From a bacterium (lineage in GTDB: Bacteria; Patescibacteria; Dojkabacteria; JAKAPS01; JAJZLI01), in assembly GCA_021846685.1 (NCBI GenBank), contig JAJZWL010000014.1, positions 1-14,790 on the forward strand: a DNA stretch of 14,790 nt. The letters are read 5' to 3'. Both the position numbers and the translations under genes were made by a program. The notes below the pieces were generated by a model. That model ran no database searches and was not told where the DNA came from. It saw only the letters and a list, made by a program, of their open reading frames with translations. Positions 7,474-12,979 of this stretch are shown one piece after another. Every line of letters starts with the position of its first letter. The first letter of the stretch is position 1.

Positions 7474-7809
7474 TTAAATATTCTTTTGTACCTTTACATT
7501 ACTAAAGTTTTCTACAGAAAATACACCAAACCTTATAAGTTCAGACATTAGTCTTAAAGATTTTGAGATTTTTTCTATATTTTCAGTAGAAAACCCTTTT
7601 ACAGACTGAAGATTATAAATAATATAATATCCTTCATTATGTTTTTTAATAGGATATGAAAGATATCTCTTCCCCCAATTATCCTGAGTAACTAAAGATA
7701 ATCCACCTTCTTTAATTACTTCATCTATTTTATTTAAAATGCTCATTCTTACATTCTCAGGAAGAGAAGGTTTAAGAACTAACATTAACTCGTACTTATG
7801 AATATTCAT
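7474..7809 (-). CDS. rpsF: Small ribosomal subunit protein bS6
   Basis: 111 residues from the chosen start: MNIHKYELMLVLKPSLPE, then the WGKRYLSYPIKKHNEGYYIIYNL core, which is typical bS6. The protein pairs with bS18 on the 30S platform. The frame is open to an ATG at 7842, but the conserved family start is MNIHKYE. A TATAAT lies at 7820-7825, with its end 10 bases before this ATG, which would place the longer start upstream of the transcription start. First gene of rpsF-ssb-rpsR; a two-helix membrane protein gene of the cytochrome b cluster ends 55 bases upstream on the same strand. Confidence 0.94.
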   Translation of the reverse strand: MNIHKYELMLVLKPSLPENVRMSILNKIDEVIKEGGLSLVTQDNWGKRYLSYPIKKHNEGYYIIYNLQSVKGFSTENIEKISKSLRLMSELIRFGVFSVENFSNVKVQKNI

Positions 7810-7819
7810 ATTATCTATT

Positions 7820-7825
7820 ATTATA
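7820..7825 (-). promoter_or_regulatory. Putative -10 of the rpsF-ssb-rpsR promoter
   Basis: Minus-strand TATAAT, 10 bases before the rpsF ATG at 7809. The -35 is weak: the 17-base position (7843-7848) reads ATTATT. The spacing predicts a leader of only a few bases. Read-through from the cytochrome b genes upstream is also possible. Confidence 0.4.
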
Positions 7826-7864
7826 TGGTTAAAATATATCATAATAATGAATAATTATCAATCT

Positions 7865-8230
7865 CTATAATAATTTTTCTAAATCTTTTTTGAAATGATC
7901 GGGAATATCTTCATTACTCAGGTCTTTTTTCTTTAAAATAAGATCAGTAGCTTTTTTAAAAGACTGCTTATTACTAAGATGTAAATTTTCTGCGTAATAG
8001 ATAACTAGATTATCACGTACTTGTGCAATTTGCGCAATATATTTAATTTGATAAAATGTTTTTAAAAAGAATGTAGCTACTAAAAGCAAAATAAACAAAA
8101 AAAATAAAGAGGAAAATAAATCTAAAGATATAATGTTTTCGTATGTTAAATATGTCAAATATACTCCAATAGAAAAAAGTATTATTAATTCAAATAATTT
8201 TATTTGTACAAAGTTATTTTTTCTCTTCAT
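7865..8230 (-). CDS. Small two-helix membrane protein in the cytochrome b cluster
   Basis: 121 residues. Two predicted membrane helices at about 11-29 and 38-56 form a hairpin, followed by a ~60-residue soluble, charged, helical tail ending in FKKDLEKLL. The positive N-terminus (MKRKNN) and the Lys-rich tail both suggest a cytoplasmic location, with only a short external loop. The start overlaps the end of the subunit-IV-like gene by 17 bases, so translation is probably coupled and the product may be an accessory or assembly subunit. I do not recognise a family. There are no Cys residues and no heme-binding motif. Confidence 0.72.
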   Translation of the reverse strand: MKRKNNFVQIKLFELIILFSIGVYLTYLTYENIISLDLFSSLFFLFILLLVATFFLKTFYQIKYIAQIAQVRDNLVIYYAENLHLSNKQSFKKATDLILKKKDLSNEDIPDHFKKDLEKLL

Positions 8231-9149
8231 AATACCTTTTCCAAATCAGTTTATAGATAGGAATATAATAAGGTATTTGGTTTATAAAAGGTAAAATAGG
8301 AACAAGAGCCAATAGAACTATTAAGATCCCAAATGAAGAAAAAGCTATGAGATCTGCATTTGGAGAATTTCCTATGGCAGGAATTTGATAAAAACTAGTA
8401 TAGATTCCTAACCACCAAGGTCCTGGATAATAACCAGTTTCCTTTAAAATACCCCATTGATCTCCTGACATTTGGTATTTATTTGCTAAATTTTGAATAG
8501 GAGCTCCTTGTAAAAATAATAATTTATTTTGATAGTTATATGTGTAAGTACTATTATTCCCAGGTAAATTAATATCCAAAAGCTGTGCAAAAATACCAGA
8601 TTTTGCCATATTTAAAGTAGAATTCACAAGAGTATATATAGGATAATATTTATTGGATAAATACTGAGTAGAATAAATGTTTTTCCCGGATAATAAATAA
8701 TTATAATATGATTGTTCTATTTTATTTAATTTCCCTTTTTTGTATTTACTTAAATACAAAAAATTATTTAAAGGTGCTTGTAACGATTTATCTACAGAAG
8801 CTTCCATTTTTAATGGTGTTATAAAAAATGTATTTATAGGAGTTATAGGTACGGTTACACCTTCAATATCTTCTGGAGAATAAAACCCTATTTCTTGAGA
8901 TTCACCATTTTTATTATATGGATAACCATATGTCTCTATCTGACTTTGTCCTAAAACATTTCTCATCTCTACTTTTTTAAAACCAGCAGGATTAGACTTG
9001 GCATAAGATTGTATAGAGAAAGGTAATTTTTTAGGAGATTGAAAAATAAGAGCTAATAAAATTATTAAGATAATCACACCTACAAAAGCGAATAAAAACT
9101 CCTTAATAAGATCAGATTCTTTCATTTTATACTTACTTTCACTTTCCAT
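8214..9149 (-). CDS. Cytochrome b C-terminal (subunit IV-like) protein with a large extracytoplasmic insertion
   Basis: 311 residues from the ATG at 9149, which overlaps the cytochrome b gene by 11 bases (an ATG at 9125 is an alternative). A helix at 17-36 corresponds to helix E. The quinol-site motif region is YPGPWWLGIYTSFYQIP (241-257), where canonical proteins have PEWYF...QILRTVP. A helix at 265-288 corresponds to helix F, ending PILPFINQIP. Ordinary subunit IV has about 25 residues between helix E and PEWY; here there are about 200, predicted to be outside the membrane. Helix G is absent. From memory, a similar layout with PGxWW occurs in uncharacterised actinobacterial cytochrome b pairs. 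No Rieske protein or cytochrome c is encoded nearby. The role in quinol oxidation is inferred. Confidence 0.72.
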   Translation of the reverse strand: MESESKYKMKESDLIKEFLFAFVGVIILIILLALIFQSPKKLPFSIQSYAKSNPAGFKKVEMRNVLGQSQIETYGYPYNKNGESQEIGFYSPEDIEGVTVPITPINTFFITPLKMEASVDKSLQAPLNNFLYLSKYKKGKLNKIEQSYYNYLLSGKNIYSTQYLSNKYYPIYTLVNSTLNMAKSGIFAQLLDINLPGNNSTYTYNYQNKLLFLQGAPIQNLANKYQMSGDQWGILKETGYYPGPWWLGIYTSFYQIPAIGNSPNADLIAFSSFGILIVLLALVPILPFINQIPYYIPIYKLIWKRYYEEKK

Positions 9150-9747
9150 TTTTTTTATTTTCAATATCAATAGGAGGAACAACTCCTTTTCTTCTAACTA
9201 TATAAAGGTGTAATCCCAAAAGGGCTATAATCACCAATGGCAAGATAACAACATGAAGCCCATAAAGACTAGAATTATTAAGAATATTAATAAAACCAGT
9301 AACACCTATTGAATTCATTGCATCTTTAGCCTGAACTTGATTCCACTGAGCAAAAAAACCTCCACCTAAAAGATATCCCACAAATGCCTCAAACATGGAT
9401 ATACTAAAAAGCATTACACCTAAAATCCAGGTTAAAAATCTTCCCTCTCTCCATCCTGCCATAAAAAATACAGAAATCATGTGTACGATCATAAAAAAGA
9501 AAAATACTTGAGCTCCCCAAAAATGAACAGACCTAAAGAATAAACCTAAAGAAGAATATTGATACCATAAAGGCCCTTCTAAAACCATAACTATGCCAGA
9601 TATTATAAGTACAAAAAGACTTGCCATAGTTAAAACTCCAAACATGTATACAAAAGATGATACATACACTGGTAATTTTTCAGGAAGCATTACATCTAAA
9701 TCTAAATCTTTCCTAACAAATTGTTTAATTTTCTTACTTAAATTCAT
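9139..9747 (-). CDS. Cytochrome b N-terminal (b6-like), di-heme membrane subunit
   Basis: 202 residues from the ATG at 9747; the frame is open to 9771 but the conserved region fits the shorter start. Four membrane helices lie at about 31-56, 76-97, 106-126 and 162-182. Heme ligands are H75 and H89 (14 apart) in helix B and H165 and H180 (15 apart) in helix D; 15 is the b6-type spacing. GWREGRFLTW after helix B and VRRKGVVPP after helix D are family landmarks. Met35 sits where b6f has the Cys that binds the extra heme, so that heme is not expected. It overlaps the small upstream ORF by 14 bases and the subunit-IV-like gene by 11. It should carry electrons from quinol across the membrane. Confidence 0.88.
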   Translation of the reverse strand: MNLSKKIKQFVRKDLDLDVMLPEKLPVYVSSFVYMFGVLTMASLFVLIISGIVMVLEGPLWYQYSSLGLFFRSVHFWGAQVFFFFMIVHMISVFFMAGWREGRFLTWILGVMLFSISMFEAFVGYLLGGGFFAQWNQVQAKDAMNSIGVTGFINILNNSSLYGLHVVILPLVIIALLGLHLYIVRRKGVVPPIDIENKKNGK

Positions 9748-9853
9748 CTTTTTTCTTTTTCTTACTACCAAATGAGGGGTATGGTAAAAATACAGCTATT
9801 GCAAAAACTAACAAAATGAGTAAATATATAATAATATCAGTATACAAAGACAT
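9734..9853 (-). CDS. 39-residue single-helix membrane protein heading the cytochrome b cluster
   Basis: A short frame: MSLYTDIIIYLLILLVFAIA, then VFLPYPSFG and a K-rich end (KKKKKDEFK). One membrane helix at about 6-23 with a positive C-terminal tail, implying the N-terminus is outside. It overlaps the cytochrome b start by 14 bases and begins 28 bases from the divergent PAP2 gene, so it is the first gene of the cluster. Size and topology recall the tiny helper subunits of b6f and oxidase complexes (PetG/PetN, CydX type), but there is no sequence basis for naming it. Coding status rests on position, overlap, the TATAAT upstream and sensible topology. Confidence 0.6.
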   Translation of the reverse strand: MSLYTDIIIYLLILLVFAIAVFLPYPSFGSKKKKKDEFK

Positions 9854-9859
9854 GATATT

Positions 9860-9865
9860 ATTATA
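9860..9865 (-). promoter_or_regulatory. Putative -10 of the cytochrome b cluster
   Basis: Minus-strand TATAAT with 6 bases to the ATG at 9853, implying a leaderless transcript. It sits in a 28-base gap between divergent genes, so its -35 would fall in the first codons of the PAP2 gene. A plus-strand TATTAT (9864-9869) with TATACA 17 bases upstream (9841-9846) may serve PAP2. Both are weak predictions in very AT-rich sequence. Confidence 0.35.
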
Positions 9866-9881
9866 TTATTTTTAAAAAAAA

Positions 9882-10460
9882 ATGTACAGAATCAATATAG
9901 AATTATTTTATTTAATCAATAATCTTGCAGTTAATAAATATATTAATTTATTTTTTTCCTTTTGTGCTCAATATTTAATTTTCATTTTTCTCATTTTAGT
10001 TATTTTGATATGGTTTTATAAAAAACCCATATCAGAAAAATTAGATAATAAGAGAATATTTATGTTATCAGTACTCTCATCTATAGTTTCTTGGCTTGTC
10101 ATAGATAAGATCCTAGGATTTATATATTATGAACCAAGACCATTTGTAAGATTTCATAATATACATTTATTATTTCACTATATAGCAAATAATTCATTTC
10201 CATCTGATCATTCAGCAGTCACAATGGCTCTAGCATCAATAATATTTATATACAATAAAAAAATAGGGGCATTTTTGATTTTCTTATCAGTTTTAATTGG
10301 ATTTTCTAGAGTATTCTCTGGAGTACATTACCCAGATGATATAATAGTCGGATTCTTATCTGGAATATTGTCTGCATATATAATATATATGTTAAGAGAC
10401 AAACTTGAAAAAGTATTGTCTTTAGGATTAAAAATTGCAAATAAATTACATATAGGATAA
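9882..10460 (+). CDS. PAP2-family phosphatase, undecaprenyl-diphosphatase (BcrC/YbjG-like)
   Basis: 192 residues, about five to six membrane helices. The three PAP2 motifs are present: the Lys76 ... Arg86-Pro87 segment ending EPRPF, NSFPSDHS (104-111, with H110) and SRVFSGVHYPDD (142-153, with R143, H149 and D153). The first motif is longer than the textbook K-x6-RP, as in the BcrC/YbjG branch that dephosphorylates undecaprenyl diphosphate to recycle the peptidoglycan lipid carrier. The active site would face outward. It is divergent from the cytochrome b cluster, and its stop codon lies inside the P1 helix region of the convergent rnpB. Substrate assignment is by branch similarity only. Confidence 0.88.
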   Translation: MYRINIELFYLINNLAVNKYINLFFSFCAQYLIFIFLILVILIWFYKKPISEKLDNKRIFMLSVLSSIVSWLVIDKILGFIYYEPRPFVRFHNIHLLFHYIANNSFPSDHSAVTMALASIIFIYNKKIGAFLIFLSVLIGFSRVFSGVHYPDDIIVGFLSGILSAYIIYMLRDKLEKVLSLGLKIANKLHIG

Positions 10461-10780
10461 GCAGTATATAAGCCGAATTCTGTGTTATGTGTTCATCTAT
10501 CTTGTATAAATATTTCTATTTATATCTTTGCGTTTCAAACTTGCTGGAGGTGGAGGTTACAATGCCATAGGAAATCACTTTCTATGCGGTAGTCTCTTAC
10601 ACTACCTTTTCACCCTTACCTAAAACTTAGGCGGTACACTTTCTGTTGCCCTTATTCTAAAGATTTCTCCTTACTATCTGTTAGGTAGCACCTACTTCAC
10701 CTATTAAAGTGCCAGTTCGGACTTTCCTCACATTCCTTAATAAATTAAGAAAAAGCGTAAACACATGTACTACTTATCCT
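10455..10780 (-). ncRNA. rnpB: RNase P RNA (bacterial)
   Basis: Catalytic RNA that removes 5' leaders of tRNA precursors. On the minus strand the conserved P4 strand GAGGAAAGTCCGAAC (near 10729) and its 3' partner ACAGAATTCGGCTTAT (near 10470-10485) are both present, with GGGCAACAGAAAG and GGTAAGGGTGAAAAGG between. P1 pairs 10768-10779 with 10455-10466 (GGATAAGTAGTA with TACTGCTTATCC). P2 pairs 10760-10766 with 10487-10493 (ATGTGTT/AACACAT). P3 is a hairpin at 10736-10749. About 326 bases, shorter than E. coli's 377; the shortening is mainly between GCAAG and TAGATGAA, where only one AU-rich hairpin remains. Ends are set by P1 and are approximate. A promoter lies just upstream. Confidence 0.96.
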
Positions 10781-10788
10781 ATATAAAG

Positions 10789-10817
10789 ATTATAACAAAA
10801 TCTGATGTATATGAAAA
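10789..10817 (-). promoter_or_regulatory. Promoter of rnpB
   Basis: Minus-strand TTTTCA (10812-10817), a 17-base spacer and TATAAT (10789-10794). The predicted start falls about 7 bases on, at 10780-10782, exactly where the P1 helix of rnpB begins. The -10 overlaps the stop codon of the small membrane protein gene upstream. Confidence 0.65.
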
Positions 10818-11026
10818 ATTATTCTCAAAGAATAATCAAAAGGGAAATTTGAAAGATAAACAGAGGCTATAAAGATTATACATACAGCCAAGATTATATA
10901 TATCACACTCCAAATTAATGCTTTTTTCACATATAGATATTCTGAGATTTCAACATTATTACTCTCATGAGTAGAATGTGACTTCAATATCTCCAATTCA
11001 TATTTTAGGTTCCTCTTTCCTGACAT
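10790..11026 (-). CDS. Small single-helix membrane protein, function unknown
   Basis: 78 residues. A charged N-terminal part (MSGKRNLKYELEILKSHSTH) looks helical, then YLYVKKALIWSVIYIILAV leads into one membrane helix at about 37-58 and a short tail. The pattern YxYVKKxLI followed by a helix recalls short hypothetical proteins seen in CPR genomes (from memory, not searched). It has its own promoter-like sequence upstream (TTGATT, 18 bases, TATAAT), and its stop overlaps the -10 of rnpB. No Shine-Dalgarno sequence. I judge it real because of its composition, topology and promoter. Confidence 0.62.
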   Translation of the reverse strand: MSGKRNLKYELEILKSHSTHESNNVEISEYLYVKKALIWSVIYIILAVCIIFIASVYLSNFPFDYSLRIIFHIHQILL

Positions 11027-11027
11027 G

Positions 11028-11078
11028 TTGTTAACTTTTAATAAATATATTATACTAAAAAAGAGATAGTTTAATCAA
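11028..11078. promoter_or_regulatory. Overlapping divergent promoters for the small membrane protein and DUF3048 genes
   Basis: Plus strand: TTGTTA (11028-11033), 17 bases, TATACT (11051-11056), giving a leader of about 35 bases for the DUF3048 gene. Minus strand: TTGATT (11073-11078), 18 bases, TATAAT (11049-11054), giving a leader of about 15 bases for the small gene. The two -10 boxes overlap by four bases, so only one polymerase could open this site at a time. A second plus-strand candidate, extended -10 TGCTATTCT ending at 11093, lies 5 bases before the DUF3048 ATG. Confidence 0.5.
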
Positions 11079-11098
11079 TTATTTTGCTATTCTAAAAA

Positions 11099-12352
11099 AT
11101 GCAAGAAGTAAATTTTGATTCAAAAGAAATAATAAATTCTGAAATAAATGGCACTAACAAGAAGAAAAGATTTAATAAATTTAGATCTTGGTATAATGAT
11201 TTGTCTCATACACAAAAGTATGTTTTTTGGATTAGCGCTATTGTTATTACAGTTTTCATACTAGGAACAGTATCATTGATAATAATATTATTTAGACCAA
11301 CTTCACAAATTAAAGCATCTGATAAAGTTCCTAAAATATCACTATACAAAAAAACAACAATCCCTCCTTCATCAAAAAAATATTTAGATCCTCTTGATGG
11401 AGAATATGTATCACAATCAGTACTCAACAGACCTCCATTATCAGTGATGATTGAAAATTCTCTTTCTGCAAGACCACAATCTGGACTTAATGAAGCAGAC
11501 CTAGTTTATGAAGCACAAGTAGAGGGTGATATCACAAGATTTATGGCAGTTTATCTTAAACATACTCCTAATTTAATAGGGCCTATAAGAAGTGCTCGAT
11601 TATACTATATATCATGGGCACAAGGATTAGGATCTATCTATACACACTGGGGAGGGAATATTTACGCATTACAGTTACTTCAAAAACAAAATATTCCAAA
11701 TATAAATGCATTAACAATGTCTTCTAGTGGAACTTCCTGTTCAACTGCGAATTTTATATTTTGTAGACTTTCAACCAGATATGCACCTCACAATGGATAT
11801 GGAAACACTGCTAATATATGGAATTTAGCACAAAAACAAGGATTATACTCATCTCTTACACTTGGAAAAAATGAAACCCCTTATTCTTTTGCAAATACCC
11901 CTGCTCAATCAAAATTAGGGACTAATGGAGCTGCTATAAATATTTTTTTCGATAATGGAGTATATCCCTACTCAGTAAACTGGGTATATAACAAAGCTAA
12001 TAATAATTATGAACGATACAACGGAGGCGCACTACAAGTAGATGCCACTACTCAACAACCTATAACTGCAAAAAATGTAGTTGTTATGTATGTCACTGGT
12101 TACACAGAAAGTTATCCTGGAGAAGGAACTACTGAGGCTGCCGCACCTATATGGGTACTAAATACAGTATCTTCTGGGAAAGCATATGTATTTAATAATG
12201 GACAAGAAACAAAAGCAACCTGGACAAAATCATCTACACATTCAAGAATGCAATTTACAAATTCTAATGGAAACCCTATTAAATTTCAAAGAGGTAGGAT
12301 ATGGTTTGAAATATTAGAACCTCAAACTGGATCTTTTACGTATAAACCATAA
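11099..12352 (+). CDS. DUF3048 (YerB-like) membrane-anchored extracellular protein
   Basis: 417 residues. A charged cytoplasmic N-terminus (1-39), one membrane helix (about 40-65), a Ser/Lys/Pro-rich linker, then DUF3048. Its first domain begins at DPLDGEYVSQ (97) and includes RPPLSVMIEN (111-120), ARPQSGLNEADLVYEAQVEG (124-143) and GPIRSARLYY (161-170), the family's most conserved stretch. The second domain covers about 265-410. It acts outside the membrane. Family function is not established; YerB is a B. subtilis lipoprotein, whereas this one is anchored by a helix. The next gene begins 4 bases after the stop, so they are probably co-transcribed. Confidence 0.9.
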   Translation: MQEVNFDSKEIINSEINGTNKKKRFNKFRSWYNDLSHTQKYVFWISAIVITVFILGTVSLIIILFRPTSQIKASDKVPKISLYKKTTIPPSSKKYLDPLDGEYVSQSVLNRPPLSVMIENSLSARPQSGLNEADLVYEAQVEGDITRFMAVYLKHTPNLIGPIRSARLYYISWAQGLGSIYTHWGGNIYALQLLQKQNIPNINALTMSSSGTSCSTANFIFCRLSTRYAPHNGYGNTANIWNLAQKQGLYSSLTLGKNETPYSFANTPAQSKLGTNGAAINIFFDNGVYPYSVNWVYNKANNNYERYNGGALQVDATTQQPITAKNVVVMYVTGYTESYPGEGTTEAAAPIWVLNTVSSGKAYVFNNGQETKATWTKSSTHSRMQFTNSNGNPIKFQRGRIWFEILEPQTGSFTYKP

Positions 12353-12356
12353 AATT

Positions 12357-12932
12357 ATGTTAGATAAATTTTTCATATCCAAGGTAAGAGTTAAAATTTT
12401 GAAATTATTTCTATTAAACGTTAATGATAATTACCATGTAAGAGAAATAGTACGACAAGTAGATGAAGAAATTAATGCAGTAAGAAGAATTTTAGCCGAA
12501 TTAGAAGGAGTGAATTTTCTAAATTCCGAAAGAAATGGAAATAGACTATATTATAGACTAAATAAAGATTTTGAATTCTTTAATGAATTTATATCTTTAT
12601 TTAACAAAGAATTTGGTATTGGGGAAAGAATAATAAAGCATAAAGCAAAATTAGGAAATATAAAAACAGCATTCTTTACTAATACATATATTCAAGGGAA
12701 AAGAAAAAATGAAAATGATTTAGACTTAATTATTATAGGAAGTAATATAAATTATATTTATCTAGAAAAATTAATTCAGGAATATGAACAAAATTCAGAA
12801 AAAAATATTAATTATACCTATCTCTCTCAACAAGAATTTGATACATATAAAAAGAATAGTAACTTTTTAAATAATATTGTAAATAAAGAAAAAATCATCT
12901 TAATAGGAGAAGAATCTTTTATACATAATTAG
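12357..12932 (+). CDS. Winged-helix protein with a nucleotidyltransferase-like domain
   Basis: 191 residues in two parts. Residues 1-70 form a winged-helix DNA-binding domain (VRVKILKLFLLN, then YHVREIVRQVDEEINAVRRILAELE and the wing RNGNRLYYRLN). Residues about 100-190 look like a minimal nucleotidyltransferase fold: AFFTNTYIQGKRKNENDLDL, with the metal-binding DxD kept as DLD (121-123), but the Gly-Ser that starts the motif replaced by Thr-Asn (108-109). Such wHTH-MNT fusions are common in archaea and CPR bacteria. The altered GS suggests catalysis may be lost and the domain may act as a sensor or dimer module. It follows the DUF3048 gene by 4 bases; its target is unknown. Confidence 0.75.
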   Translation: MLDKFFISKVRVKILKLFLLNVNDNYHVREIVRQVDEEINAVRRILAELEGVNFLNSERNGNRLYYRLNKDFEFFNEFISLFNKEFGIGERIIKHKAKLGNIKTAFFTNTYIQGKRKNENDLDLIIIGSNINYIYLEKLIQEYEQNSEKNINYTYLSQQEFDTYKKNSNFLNNIVNKEKIILIGEESFIHN

Positions 12933-12941
12933 TTCAATTTA

Positions 12942-12970
12942 TTGCATAAAAACAAAACTTATTCTAAAAT
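12942..12970 (+). promoter_or_regulatory. Promoter of secD-secF
   Basis: TTGCAT (12942-12947), 17-base spacer, TAAAAT (12965-12970), then 9 bases to the secD ATG. The predicted transcript has a leader of about 2-3 bases. This would allow secDF expression independent of the DUF3048 operon. Confidence 0.5.
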
Positions 12971-12979
12971 GGTTCTCTA

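Noticed and set aside
7810..7842. Longer bS6 start at 7842
   Set aside because: It adds 11 hydrophobic residues not seen in bS6 and would begin upstream of the likely promoter -10. MNIHKYE fits the family start.
9149..9182. Longer start of the subunit-IV-like gene at 9182, adding MFLLLILKIKK
   Set aside because: It would increase the overlap with cytochrome b, and the extra residues are simply the other-frame reading of the cytochrome b 3' end. 9149 or 9125 fits better.
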